64,000 nucleotides of DNA. Source: Taenia hydatigena (Eukaryota > Platyhelminthes > Cestoda > Cyclophyllidea > Taeniidae). The notes under the pieces were generated by a model. The model saw nothing but the letters and a program-made list of their open reading frames with translations, searched no databases and was not told where the DNA came from. The stretch is taken from assembly GCA_036345935.2 (NCBI GenBank), contig JADWOT020000005.1, forward strand, positions 7,621,960 to 7,685,959. Reading direction: 5' to 3'. Of this stretch, positions 1 through 15,000 are shown piece after piece (positions within the stretch are counted from its first letter, which is position 1; each line of letters begins with the position of its first letter). A program made the translations under genes and the position numbers.

Positions 1-3000
1 TTATTTCACAACGCACTCATCCAATTGTACAGTGGAAACCTAAAGCCGTCGAGTTTATTCTCTGACCTAAAATATGGAACTGTCACCCCTTGCCACCTCT
101 TAAAATAGCGCAGATTACACTATATCTACCCTTGCAGCTATATTTTATATTCGGTACGCCATTTATTTGTATAACTTTCGAATTCTGCAGTGGTCTAACA
201 ATGGGCCTCGGCATTGTGCCTAAGCGAAGCGACCGAGTGTCCGAGCCATGCCAGTAGCCTCAAGGCTTCTTGTACGTCAACAGTACATACTCTGCTTCAA
301 TATGTTGTCTTCTCTTTTCCTTAAGACATACTCAGGACGTCGCATAACTTTTGTGACATTTTGAAACCCATCGACTAGATTTCGCTGTGATAATTAAAAT
401 TTTTGCTGTCATATAAAATTTTGGTTTCACAGCTTTAAATGATGACTTCGTAGCATTCAAACCATCTGAAAAGGTAGTCGCTCTCTTTAACTGTGAAGTA
501 TTTTACTTGTTTATTTAAATCGTATCAAAAACTGACCTTAATATGTTGGATTTTTTTACTTTACATGAATTTTAAGGCAACAACGGTCAATTCAATTAGG
601 CAATTGCTACGCCCGAAACTTTATGCCTGGAATTTATGTTTAACTTTGTGTCAAAATAAGGCAAACCTTTACCGAAGTTCGCCATCGAGAGGCATACAAA
701 ATGACCTTCGTTAGCTTACTTTACCGCCACCCACGAGGAATGCAAAATTTTTGACTCCGCGTGGCCGAAATGAAGGTGTCACGCTGTAGGTGTCGAGGCT
801 GCACCGATTCGCAACGTCTTTTTAAATTTATGCATTAATACCAGGAATGTGAGATCAAGTTACAGGTCCACCAAAATGTCGTACTAGTGTGTGGTTTTAT
901 GTCATACAAGTGTAGGGCCACTGATATTATACAAGCAGTAGCTTTGTACAAGCAAACGGAGTGACCAAGAGTAGTAATTAGGAAAGCTCGTGAATCGAAG
1001 TTCTTCAAAAGACGTTGAGAGCATTAAAGTAGTGCGAGGAATTCAACCGATTTACTGCATGATTATTCACGATGAACTTGGCTCAAAATGATTCAGATGT
1101 TCTGAACTGTGAGTAATGACAATTTTGGAACTTAGAAATATTAACTTAACAGTTTTTCTTCTTTTTAAATAGGTCAGCTGAAATCGCCAGGCCTATTGTG
1201 GTTTTACATAAGGTCCATATGCATACTTTGAAATTAACCTAATGGCAACAATGACAAAAGCACCTTAAAAACAAGTCCAAAATCATTTTATATAAGGCCA
1301 TTTCAGCCTTTTACAGAATTGATGTAAGCAATGATTAAGTAACGACGAATGCTTACAGCAGTAGTATCAACGAGCTTGCATATTTTGCCGTAAAAAGTGG
1401 CTCAGCGTTGCTTCCCAGTCAACGAAAGCGGTAAAGCGCCTGTGTCTAACGATGGTAATAAAACCAGAATGTTGAATGTTCTGGCGCATATGGCAGTCCT
1501 GTGAGAATTGTAAAAGAATTCGCCCACCCTCTCTCCAAGTTTAGACGAACATCTATCTGCCTAACCAGTGCTGGCAACTCTACCACTACATTAGGTCTAT
1601 TCCTAAAAGAAGGTGGGCACACATCCTTTCAATCTGGAAACGCGCAACTCATCTGAACATAGTGCAAACTCATTTATATTAATAGCTTTTTTGCTTGAAT
1701 GTAAGATAGAAGGAAGCCTAATAAAAATCACATGCAGGGCCAAAAGGATCGCAATCGCAACTAGAAGCTTTTTTTCAGGCTTTACATGATCACGTGGCGA
1801 TATCAGATTGCTTTAATTAATTAAATCATTTCGGCTACCAAGGTGAATGCTTCAATCCGCAGAATTAATGCAATTGCATTTGAATTCGCATTTTCACTGG
1901 AAAAAACACTTTATAAATCTTCTATTTTATTGTCACGATTTCTTTTAATGACTCTAGCTTGCTAAACTGCCTTGTTTGGGGCTTTGAAATAAAAAGGTCC
2001 CCACGAAAAATGTTGCAAAATTTTCGTTGGTCTTCTTAGTGGGTGGCCCTCATCTCGGACACCTTTGTACACTAGTAACATCTGTCTATGCACACAAAAA
2101 CAACTTAATTATTATGGAGCTCTTCCTGTCTACAAAGTACCTAATGAAGTTATCTGTATCCCCATGGATATCTTATCTAGAGGAGGCGATGATTTCTTCC
2201 CGACATTTGAACTTGACCCCTATGCTATTTTAGAAGGTAACTTTTGATTTCACCAGTACTTTACTCAAGCATCCCTATTTTCATATGGATGTTTCCAAAT
2301 ACGTGTAATAAATATCTGTGGGACTCATTCAACTGGGTTCTTCGAGCATTTTCCTGCACTTAGTAAAAGGTGACTTCTGTAATTCAGTTTCAAAAGTGCG
2401 ACCTTATATTCTTTCCAACACAAAATGGTTCACATGTTTAAAAGTTGAAAAAGGTAAAAACACTTTTATGTTACTTTTCGGACGTCAAAATTCTACTCTC
2501 AAGAAGGGACTTAGTGTATACATATTGGAGCATTGGGCAGATAAATGGGATACCTCGTGGGTTAAAAAATATTGTTTCTCTTGTTATTCTCCTTAAACTT
2601 GCAAAACACTCCCAGAGGGGTAAAATGCATTCGCATAAGGATAAAAAAGGGTACATTGGCAGGAAAAGATGACTGTTTTTAAGTGATTTGTTCTTTTTAG
2701 TAAGCCAAGGATTAACTGAAACTACATGGATAACAAAAGCATTTGCTAAGATACCTAACATGCTGAAAAGAATAACTACAAATGATGGATATTTAAGTTG
2801 GGGTTGCGAATAATAGTTCCTCATTGATCTGATTGCAAAATCAGATTAAAAAGGATTTATGCTCTAGAGCACCTCTGCCTGTCAGTCGCCTCCCGTCGGT
2901 GTCTTTTCGTCTTATGAACATACGTCATCAGGTTCTGTCTGCTGCTTAATTGCAGCTTATAAACCTTCCGACTGTCCCTGGAGGTGTTTATCTAATAGCG

Positions 3001-6000
3001 CCTTTGTCTGTTTTGCTCGGTCTGGCAATTTTTCCAGGCTTTTATAAAGGTCAATGACCCAAAGAAACCCGTTACGCCATCGTACGCCTAGATGTTATTT
3101 TACCTTATCATGGCAAATTTTATAGAAGCAAATACCGTCCATTTTTTAGCATTAAACGCTTGTGACTCCGGAAGGACGTAAGAAGAAAGCGGTGAAATCT
3201 TTATGAACTGCCTTTTAGTTAAGCATGCTTCGCATAATCTTAGTGTCAGGTAATAATTCACCATAGTTTTACACAAATAAAGAGAACAACAAAGAACCTC
3301 AAAATAGACGCGATTGTAGACTACCTTAGAATGGTGTCGGAACGAAAATAAACATCCTGTATACCAGTGTGATTACCGAACCAAACCAAGTTCAGATGCA
3401 ATTAGATTAACTTTCTTTGAAAACGTCTAATTCCATGTCTATTTTGCAGATTTTCCAAACGGTAAAAATATTTTATTTTCAAAGACGCCTAACGAGTCGG
3501 TATTGATAAGCAAGGAGAAATATTTAATTTTAGGTAACAATAAGTTGCCTCCATTTCGTTTGCTCCATTATCTTGCTTACTACTTAAATTATGTCTAAAA
3601 AAGTATTTAATCCTCCTTTAAATATTTCTTCATCCTTTAATACCAATCCGTTTTCTGCTTTAATAACGGAATCGTAAATGTACTCTTGTAAAACCAAATC
3701 ACGGTCATAAGTTGACGAAAATTTTTTTGCCAAAACAACTGAGTAAAAAGCAATTAGCATTTGTTTTACTTGAATTGAAAAAAAATTATGCTACTTATTT
3801 ATTTCTGCGAAGCTTGTTTACTTTGGTTAGGTGAGTATTTTCTTAGGTTGTTTAACAGTTTGATTTAATTTCGGTGATACTGTGCACCCGAAATTGCCCT
3901 GGAAACACGAATTTCACCTTTTTATAAAGTAAATTTCAATAGGTTTATAAATCTTTAGATACACTTAACTACGTCATTTCCTGATCGCTCCTATTAGATC
4001 TTATGCTTTTCCAGTAACCTAAATCCATTCGCTACACCGCATCTGGACAAGCGATCCCGTGGAAAAAAGGCAACTTTTTGCTTAAATGACTTCTCAAAAA
4101 GGGAGAAGGAAATGTCAACAGCATTTCGTTGCACAGTTCTGAGAGGGTAAAAGGGAGGCAGGTGGCAAGATGTAATTCACAATTTCGATGTGGTGTCATG
4201 TGTGCGTTACCTCTCCTGAAGGCGGTTAGATCAAAAGCATTTCTCTGGGTGTGCGTGTATGACTAGGAGGCTGGTTTGAATTTCTCCCCGTGTCTTGGAT
4301 TTTGCTGCTTGACCATGCTTGCGTATGAGGCGCTTCGGCACTGCAATTTAGCGCTTCTGATGCAACCTGCTTTCCCTCCCATCTTTTGATCTCACCGCCC
4401 GATCGTGAAAATTATTGGTCGCTGTTTATTTACACATAAGCACACACGTATACATTTCCGGTGATTTAATGTGATTTCAGGACGCATCGGTTTGTCACAT
4501 GCTCGGTTTCCGCAAAACTTGTAAATACTCTTGCAGAAAAGGACAGTCACGTCGTTTTTTGCAGACATACTGAGATCAAAAGAGACCTTTTGAAATAACG
4601 AAATGATCTTCCCTTATGATCTGGCGGTTCTCCCTAAAAGGCACTTCGAAAGTAATTTGATAAACTTAGTGCTTCCGATATTAACTAAAGTATCTGATCC
4701 ATACTTAAGGATTTCGCGTTAGGGGAATAAGCATCAACATTCTCTCGCACTCATGTGGTATGAGGATTTTAAATGAGAGTGAAATCGTTAGGCCGTCCTC
4801 CTTTGTTTTAGCTTAAAATGCGCTCTCAGTGAAGTCTCTAATTCAACTTAATAGTGGAGACTAGAAATTCGAAAATCGCTCGTGTTTACTGCCTTCTTGT
4901 CAGAAATTCTTAGAACGCACAAGGTATTTTGCGCCCACTATTCATGATTTATGGTTGTATACTCTTTTGTTAACTTTTATTATTTTACTAAATGGCCATT
5001 AATGCTACAATCATCAGGCAAAATTAAAGCGTTAGAACATTAATTGTAAGTGAATGCTTACTTAGAAAGGATAGATTATCTACGCTTTGGAGGTGGTAAA
5101 ACTTTAAAGTCGGTGCCAGTTAGACTAAAACGCTTCCTTCAAACTGAGACAAAGATTCTTCACGTTTTCCAAGCCTTGATTATAAAAGTTATTGGGCCAC
5201 TGATGCTAGATAAAAAGAGAATGCTCCTATAACTTTATTTTGAATCGTAAGTTATCTATGCTTTTTGACAGGAAATTAAGTCCTAACGGCTTTTGGCTAC
5301 CAGGAAACCTTGTGGCAGCATTGTTTTGGCACTAGAAAGAGCCGAAGAAAATTCTTCCATGGTATTACTCTTTTATTTTCAGCCAGAATTCAAAATAGTT
5401 GATACTTCCGTACGTTCACTGCACTCATTGAAAAACTATTTTGCTATTTTACTTAGGCGCTTGGAATAAGTCAAAATCTAACCACTCCAAAAATAATTCC
5501 AAAGTGAACCTCCATTTTCTATAACTGTTATACTTCTTTATCGCCAGAAAGTTAATAGTCATATTTGGATCGGAAGGGGAATCATATAAAACCTCTCCTA
5601 AAGGTTAAGATTTAAGAAGTAGGGGGAGGGGGGAATCTGTGCATATAGCCAAGTAAGTATATGCCTGGAGCCTTAGCTGATTTTCGTTACTCTAGCTCCA
5701 CAGTTAGCAAACACTCTAGAAAATTATTAAAGTCGAAGCGTGTGGCCTAATGCCGCTGATAATGGTAACATTTTAGACGAAACGGGAAATAGTATCGGTG
5801 TCAATCTACAGGCCATCCTGATTACAATCAGTGTACAAACTTAAATTTTGCAATTGTGGATAATTCTAACTCCGTACAACCATGTATCATATAAAGTTTA
5901 TTTCATGCAGATAAGGCAGATTACTCTGGAGAGCGATCAAATCAAAGAAGGTGTGAGAGTCGGGCCAGGTTTTGCGAAGACCGCTTGGCGGCGCCCGTGT

Positions 6001-8999
6001 CATTCTTGAAATCTCTCAAAACTTGGGCAATCAAGAATTCAAACATTAACGCTCACATAGTGAGGCTTAGCAAAATGTGAATAAAGGTAAATAGTGCAGG
6101 TCTTCTAGGCAATGTATAAGAGTGGTCGAGGGTCGGAGAAGAAAGATAATAACTTAAGATGTTTAGCTCCGCTTATGAAGGGTAGAGCCTAATGTGCATG
6201 CTATAATATAGCCATAAATCGTTTCATCTATACACTAGTAGTAATTTAGTAACATTGTGCACTTAGTAAACCGCTGTAGCACTTCACCGACTCTAATCGT
6301 ACAATTAATCATCAAATGGGACTCTTCCAACACAGAGGATTGCTTAATTTGGCGATTTCATTCCAGACCTACTGTCTAGACTTCCAACTTATTTGAGTTT
6401 GGGAAGGAATTATTGCTTGGAATGTGTCTTATTTGCTTGGACTGTGATGACCCTACGGATATGATTTTGAACTAAAGAATTGCTACTACTATGGTTGTTA
6501 AGAAGTCCTTGTAGACGCAGATATTGATGGGGCGGGTGCAATTTGTAGAAAAACGAAAAGCATTAATTTTAATGCAGATGCCAGGACCTCGGAGACTTTA
6601 CGAGAAGTTTTGCAATAGAAGTTTCGAAAACATTACTTTTTGCACACTGGGATGGTGGCTGGGCTAAGGTGTGCGATAGCATGTAAGAGGAGCTTTCGTA
6701 CGGAGACAATCACGTGAGCACGCGAAATTAAGGATAGAGATTGCCTGGCGGCAAGTGTAAGTGGACGTCGGATGTATGACAGCAAAGCCTAAGTTTGAGG
6801 GTAAAAATAATGTAACAAAGGTAATGAATTAGGCTGCGAACCTTTTAGTTTTTTTAATTTAACCGAAATCAAGTAATCACTTACTAGAGGTATGCACGGT
6901 CCGTTTGGACCTTGACCAAAAATATAAGTACCTTTAAATTAAAACAGGTTTTTAGTACTTTATTAATCATGTGTCAGTCCTGTTTTTCGCAGTTCGCCTG
7001 GGTACAGAGTTTTAGTCTAATCTCGAACTGAATTGGCTTCATAACCCTCAACTATTTAACAACATAGTCAGTGCCCAGAAAAATAACTGCGATCGCGGAG
7101 TTACTTATGGAACCCACTTTTTTGGTGGTTGGAAGGATCTTTATTTATTGCCCTTGTGCGAGAACGTTTAAATAACCCCTAATTTTTTTATTTTGCATTA
7201 TTATAAGCCAAAATAGGAATAGTTTAAAATAGAAGTGAGTTTACTTCATAATTCCTTTTATGAAATAAGGATTCTCCCATCTCGGTAGCTCTATAATATA
7301 AAAACAATTGCCGTACGACGTTAATGTTCTTGATCATTTAGCTCACCTCACTATCCCTTTTAATTTTTACTTTCATTTTCCTGTGTCGTTTGTTCATTAA
7401 ATTCTCAGCGATTGATTCTATTCAGCAAAAAAGATTTCCTTAAAGTGCTTTTTAAGAAACTAATTTGCCATCCTGTGCCCGTAATAATTAGGAGTAAAAC
7501 TATGCAAAATTAGATTTTTTGTCTATTCTAATCACCTTAATTTCCCATTTACCCAACATTTCCGATAGAAATTAAAGTTTTATTTTAATTCCTTATCTCC
7601 GCAAGACAGACAGTGCGTGTGAACAATTGCCTCTAAATTTCCGCCTATATTGGGTGGCTATAGTCGCCATGCCTACACATCATCTATGTTAATTGCCTCC
7701 AACATCTTAATCAGCAACTTGGATTAAATACAAAGACACACTAATTATCTTTGTTCAGAATCCCCTTGTACCGCAAACCAAGGTCATGCCCGAATCAGAC
7801 TGTAGTAAATTGATTAGGTGGAATATCAAGGAGACTGAGGTAAAGATTAGTGTCTAAGGAGACTGGTCTAGCTAATTTCTTCTCTGACACCATAAACTAT
7901 CTTTACCGATGTAGGATTCCATTGCTTATCCCTCAGTGATTGTCAGTTTTTACGTTAACCTAGCAAAAGAAGCATGGTAACGGTGATTTATTTATGCTTG
8001 TTCATTGCTGCCTTATCAAGAGTGAAGCAAATGGCAACCCTTCTAACGCATCAACAAAATCAGTAAAATGCACCTTTCTGGGGCTGCCTCTTCAAATATG
8101 ATGCCGTTGTTTACACTAGTGAAGGTTTTTTTTTTCATTTTTGGAATTCATGGCATACGCATCTCTGTTTTTCTTTGCATTTACAAGAAGAAAGTCAACA
8201 AAAACAGTGCATCAAAATACGATGCTGTGCTTCAATATTAACAAAAAATTGACCTGCGGATGTACAGGCTTATGCCTGGATTTTCTAATTAGTAACAACT
8301 ACACGGGATTCCTTTTCTATAAACTTAATAGGTGGGGGAAACAGCCCACTTAGATGGATATTTCAATTGTTTCGCAAATAATGAAATGATGTGTATCCTA
8401 TAGTCAAAGAGCTATATGAGAGTATTAGCAGCCAGTTTATCCTCAGAAGCTCTTTGATAACTAGGCGTATTCTAAAAAATGACATGGTCTTTATAGGATT
8501 GTCGATTTTCAAAAATCTATGCTTCTACTTCACCACTTTGTTGAATCATTTACTTGATGAGTCCAAACTTGAGTCATTTGGCGTGTGTCAACAAATTTCT
8601 AATTATTCATAAGCCTGGCATGTGATTTATTTATGTTAATCAGGAGACGAGTGTGTTTTTTGTTTTCAGCTCGGAGTGGAGTACTAATATCTTGGTAAGT
8701 CCATCTGAAACCTTTCGAAATTGCGTAATTTACGGAAAGCATTCCATGTCCATGTATAGGATGAAAAACTTCACTAACACGACGTTGCATGGAACGAAAT
8801 ACACGTCAACTTTTGCATACTTATTCAATCCCTACTTGATGTACTACTACTTAGTAAAGAAACTGAGCAGAAGAGTTGCAAAATTTCTATATTTTTGGTA
8901 ACCAAAATTCTATTGCATCAGTTAAACGCAGGGATCTTTCATTAAATCGTGAATTTGCTGAATAAAGAAAAGCTAAAAAATGACCCCAACCAGTTTCCT
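1..8999. other. AT-rich non-coding sequence, nothing recognised
   Basis: Stop codons are dense in all frames and the open frames are short with no domain motifs. I see no tRNA, LTR or simple-sequence array of note. It could be intergenic or part of a long intron; the window does not decide. Confidence 0.6.
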
Positions 9000-9054
9000 G
9001 TTGGATGCAAATCCAGGGTGGTTTAAACTGCATCCGTTTTAGCTACCTCCGAGG
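9000..9054 (+). repeat. Possible dispersed repeat family R2, copy 1
   Basis: GTTGGATGCAAA, then TTTAAACTG-CATCC and ACCTCCG, match a second site at 23327-23390 in order and similar spacing. The similarity is short and gapped, so common descent is plausible rather than certain. Confidence 0.3.
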
Positions 9055-12000
9055 GAGGGTTTTGGGCTACTTTAGAGACTAGCAGGTTTTTCTCTGCTGT
9101 TTTCTACGTGCAGAAGAACCATAAATTAACCAGAACGTGAAGAAGAGGAGGAATAGGGAACGTTAAATAATGCATTTATTATAAATGACTGCTGCATAGA
9201 GACGGAGGTCGAATAAACTTGGTAATGAAATAGGATCGGCCCCGCCTTTTCAACTCATTACAGTTTATTAGAAAGGAGCTAATGGTGATGTCAATCCCAA
9301 AATATTCAATCCCTACAAACACTTATTACAGGTCTGCATTGTACCGAAAATTGGTCGCTTTCATGGCTGCCGTGTTTTGCGCTTTGATGCACTTCCTATT
9401 ACGGCAATAATGATGAAGCACTGGTCCCACTCCTCCATCAGTCAATATTTAATTCACTGGCTTAAAGCAATCGCCACAACAATGTAACTTTTTACAAGTG
9501 CATGTTGTTTGATACTGCCGCCTATTTAATGAGGTTTTTGTAACAGATAATCCACAGTTATAGTCACTGGCTTTTGCCGGCCATCTGAAAAGACTTACTG
9601 CTTGCCAATAAAAACACTCTGGTACAGTTTAATTGGCTAAAAATGGCATTTAATATGTTATTGTTGTGTATTTGAGCAGCTGATCTAGTCAAAACTGATG
9701 TGATATTGCCCGGTGAATTGACTGCAAACAAGGTGTCGAGGGCTTTTTCAAGTTGAGGTGGTAAATTTGGGTGGAGACTACCATACCTTTCATTCCTTAG
9801 ACCTCGTGTTAGGCGCAGAGTCATCATCAATTGAGAAGTCGCGACGGTCTATGAGAGCAATCAGGTGGTTTTAGTGTCGGCGTCAGGAATTCGCATCCAC
9901 CCGCCAATCGCAGGTTGGAACATGCGTCGTAAATGTTTTCACACGTGAGAGCTGGATAAAGTGTGATCCCTCTGTAGCCACGCGCAAGTCGAGAGTTTAA
10001 AACCCTTTAAACAATCGACAACAACTCTGCACAGTCGTTAGCTAAAACGATACCTTAAAAATAATTGCACTTCTTACCAACATTAATTGGATCACTTTAC
10101 CGACAGTGTAATCTTCTTTTAAGGGGCTTGTATAAAGTGCGATAATAATGCAGGAAGTCCCAATTTGTCAAACTTATTGGGCAGCTTTTTTGGCTGAAAT
10201 TATCCCTTACAAGCCGACCATTTCTATTTTTTCGTCTTTTTATTTAGCATGAATGGTAAGGTAAATCATCCCTTTGTTAAGATTTATAAGTAAAATTTTG
10301 TCACAGTTTAGCCTATCATTCTGAGACTTATTACATTTGAAATGGAAACGTGTTTCCAACCTTCAGGTTCAGGTACGTTTTTCATGCATAAAGTTGAGGG
10401 TGTTTTGCCTCGGAAGGGACAAAAGTTGATGGTGATAAATGGAGCATGTTCACTTTCATCAGTTTTTATGATTATCTGACAAATTGTTGTGATCTTTACA
10501 AATATTACTACCCACGCGAAAAAGTCAATTGAGAAACACGGAAAAGCATTTCCAACTGTTAAAAATGCATTTATTCAATTAAGTTTATAGGTATTCACAC
10601 ACTCAACTTTTAACTTGCCTTCCCCTCCAGCCCCATTACTTTGAAGACGATTGTCGACCCACCAAATATTAAGTGCCTTTTAGAGTTTGCGTGACAACTA
10701 ATTTACAAAATAAATGGGATAAATTGTTCTGAGCTAGTTAGAGTTCTCTTCTAAAAAGGAGAGTAAAAGATAGCCCATTTCCCTTCATCGGCTGTCCATC
10801 AAGTCATGCTTCTCTAGTAGATGTCAATTATCTCTAGCATGTCCAAATACTCGGACACTTTCTACAAATCCTGGTAATTCACATTTGTCATTTTGCTAGG
10901 CATGTAATTAGTTGAAATAGGCGACTATTTTTTACTCACCGTTTTCAAAACTATAAGATGCATTTATTGTGATGTGTTTTGTCCTCAGAATTATCCAATA
11001 GCATGCAGTGCATCCGTTAAAGTTCACTGAGACGGCATGAATCCCGAGTAACACTTGTGATTCTTAAATTTTCCTTTTGTCCCTACAGACACAGCAGCTA
11101 TGTCAGTGTAAGAATTTTATCGGGATTAAAAGAGCTGAAGCGCATAAGGCAATAAAAGAGTGCATGTCTAACAGAGATGCAAAAATTTTAGATATTCATC
11201 AGCTACTGAGGATACAGCTGTTACCAAGCCTAGGTAGCTTAGACTTCATCAATGTGCCTTCCAAGCTGCATACGAAAAATGCAGATAAAATCATTCTTAT
11301 CGGTGACTTTTAATTTCTGCCTTTATTAGTGTTCATCGGTCTCCATCGCAGTTTTCTGTTCCGGAAAGTTGTGCATAGCTAATTAGGATCACATCATGCC
11401 TTCCTGGTCATAGGATCCACCCGGCAGTCAATGTGTGACCTTGACCTCCAAATTATTTTCTTAGAAAAGGCTGCACACGCCCACCTTGGGGGCAGGTGAC
11501 TGAGGCATCGCTGAGTTGCGTTATCCCTAACAATCAGATCTTAGATTTCTTTGTTGAAACTCCTTTAAACTATTGCGTTTAAGAAAAGATTAGGAGTTTG
11601 TTTAATCTTCGGGGTAGTGGAGTAGTTAAGCTCTTGATCGTATCAGAGCAGTAGCTATTTTCCCCACCTACATTTACAAATGGGTGGGTAGATGTGTAAG
11701 TTGTTAATAAATATAGCAGCGATTGCAGTTCAGTATGCGCTTCAAAACTTTACTTACTCTTCAAAAAAGAATTCACCTCGAATTCAATAAATAATGTGAA
11801 GATCATGGGAAAATTCCCCCCAAGGAGGTTGAATAACGAAACATAAACGAATAAATTTAACTTTAGTGCCTAGCGAACACAGACTTTCTTTATAGTTCAC
11901 GAATGTTTTGTAGTTCCTCGTCTTTGGTGAAACTCTTATGATTGTTTCCACTTTCACATTAAGGCCACCTCTTTTATTATCTTGCTGTTGTTCCAACTAA

Positions 12001-15000
12001 AACTTTTGCGAATTTGTTGAAAGCATTATTGCATCACTATAGACCACTCATTATAAACCAAGTAGATCTTCTCTTTAATGTCTTGAGACACTGCAAAAGA
12101 TAGACATTCTCTAACCTTTTAATTACGCACTTCTGCTTCCTAATAAACAGGATTTAAGTGCTAGTTAGACGTGTGAGAACGACAAATAGTAAAGTTTTAA
12201 GACGGTGTCGATTTTAACACCTCAACCCTAGTGCTGTATGCCGAGTAATGATCTTTGCGATGAAATGCCTTTCTCATAGTAGCCTGTCTGATGGGCCGTG
12301 ATCTGCATACTTTTGGGTGCATTAGGCTTTATGGTGTCTGATGCGTTTAATGCCTGTATGCTAATTGCTACGACGACCCTAGAGTATCGTATACTCATTC
12401 GCAAAATTTCCGCAGCCTGCAGTGGCATTTGTGTGCTCTTCTTCATGTAGATAAAAGAGCAGCTAGACAATGATATGAAAGAGATGTGTGTTAAGAAGGC
12501 TCATACCTGCTGGTTTAAAAGTATAAGACTAATCAAAATCGCTTTAAATTCCACAATAGTGTGAAGGCTTAAGAATCAAAACAAAGTGAGTGCAAGTGTG
12601 GACTCCGTTGGAGGAGAAATTTTGGTAAAGTCCTTCCCTTTGGATCGAATTGGGAACGTTATTTTGGTATCGACGTACTTCACTCTTTCTAACTCTTTTC
12701 ATTGCTCTTTTCACAGCAAGGGAATGTAGTGACTTGGGCGCCATCTAGGACGCGAATGAAGTGTTACAATCGGTGCGCTGAGAATAGCTGGATTCACTCC
12801 CCCCATCCTCTCCATCTCGCAACAGTTTTCCACTTTACTACAGATAATAGCACCAATATATTTCTTCTCTAGGGTTTGATTACTCGTCTGCCCTTTATTC
12901 GTTATGGGGCAACCGTATTGCAGAGTAGATCGTACTCCCAATTCCCACTGCATTCGTTATTTTGTACTAAATCGAGTGAGCTCGTCTTAATGAATTTATT
13001 CGTTGGCAATGTTAGGACAACTTTCAAGTACTTTTTCGGGGGAGTAAATGCGAAACAAGGAAACTCGTCGCTGAAAGCCCGTTCTTTTACTGATTGTTTG
13101 CTGATTACAAACAAACATGGTCATTAATCTAAAATGATTAAGCAATCAACTGGCTGACACTCTAGGACTAAAATATTTGCATGACGATCTAAAAGAGGAA
13201 GTCGACGCAGCCATTTCCTTTGTCATTTAAACTTTTGAATGCCAGATGCATCTTGGTTTCTGACTGAATGTATCGCCATGCTCTAATGTGAATCTTATTT
13301 AGGAAGATAGCATGGTGTCCCAAGCGGATGCTTCAGGGATCCGTTAAGTAAAGTTCTCCAGGTAGTAAACTTCATCCCCAAAAGTTCAAACTTGATAGCA
13401 ACGAGCAACCATAAAATTTTAATGTACTCGTCTCAGAGAAATTTAAAGATGTCTTTGATAATAGACATCGATATTAAATGAGCCCAAAGCTCTAGGTAGT
13501 CTATTGCTAGTTCAAAACTAATCAAAATGTTATTCGTTCCTGTGACAATAATTCCTCAATTTGAACCGGGATTTTTACGACAAATTTCAAACAATGTAGC
13601 GTATTTTATGCAACACCATATACCTATCCTCGGTCACAGTTTTACTGTGAGTAGGGACAAAACGTTTTCGCCTCATAAGCAATGTTATCGTAACTGGAAG
13701 GCTGCCCACTGAGACAGCTATTAATTATGCACCAAACCTAATGCTAACTAAAAAGTCGCATTCCGTCTTGCACTGATTAAGAAACATTTTACTGTCCAGT
13801 TGATTGCAGTCCCCTTTTAAATACAGTTGAAATCGAACGGACTTTTGTATAGCTTAATTTATCAAGCGTTAAGGGTTCACTTCGCAAATACTCAACTTTA
13901 TTAGCTCCATAAGGTCGTTTAAATTCGCCCTCTCCATCTGCTCATGTACTTTTAATTCATGCCCCAATAAAGTGCAAAGTCCATTAAATATTTTCGCATC
14001 TTGGCTTTCGGCAAATTCCGTATTAGTCCATTCACTTTGCACTTTATGTATAGTTCTGCACACAAATGTCCATGTGTAGGAGCTATCTCTATTTATAGTC
14101 TCTGAAAAATCTTGAGGGGGTTTGTACTGCAGATGGGTTTTTCATTCGTTTGACAGGTGACCCACACACAAGCACAGATCTATTTGGACTTTAGGTGTGA
14201 TTATCGGTGTTTTTAAAATTTTGATATCTCGATATGCATGACACAACAATGGGAATTAAGGCATGCGGGAAAATCTGCACGCTAGCTTTTCATGCATTAT
14301 TAAAGGGAATTTGTACTTACGCCCTCCTGATCACTACCAACTTTAATGCAAAGACCCTTCCCTCTTTCTAACACCCATTTCCCATCGTCCTGGATGGATC
14401 AAGAGATATCACATTAATCTGCCGTCGGTGTAATAAACTTACTCAATATACCTTACAATGTTAAAATAACATATTTTTCTTAAAGCTATTAATTAAAAGG
14501 CACTTTCTTATTTGTTAGACGATTAAAACTGGCTAAAGACATTTGCCTATTGTCACCCTGCTTATGTGCTCTCCATTCTTTACCAGTTTTCGAGAGCCGT
14601 GCTTCTGGTCAAGTCTCTCAAAACACCTTTAAAGCAATGAAACACAGGAAACCCAGAATGCCAATAAGAACTTCTCCCAATCCTTCTCAGTGTAAACTTA
14701 GACAAGTGATGCATTCAAGTTAAGTTCACTTAGCTCAGATTTAGTTCAGAACGTTTCTTGTAAAGAACCAATAATGCGCACGAAACTTCCGGAGTGTTTT
14801 TCACCACATGCACATGTATGGTCATCTGAAGGTCAGCTTCTAGTCGTTGGCTCTGATTAGTGGCCTTATCTTTTGTTTTATTACGCGATTACACGTGCGC
14901 AATAGCAGATGGTGCCTAGATTATAATGCGCCACAATCACTCTCTTTATGAATGTCCACACCCTTTGAAAATGGCATTCATTTTCTAGCTTCCGCATGCA

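Noticed and set aside
2471..2824. Minus-strand 117-codon open frame with a hydrophobic segment resembling a first receptor helix (LGILANAFVIHVV)
   Set aside because: No second-helix or loop motifs of any receptor family follow, the frame is in AT-rich DNA where hydrophobic codons are common, and no splice partners were seen.
11077..11313. Possible terminal exon after an acceptor-like polypyrimidine-CAG
   Set aside because: The peptide is unrecognised, and no upstream exon with a compatible donor could be found.
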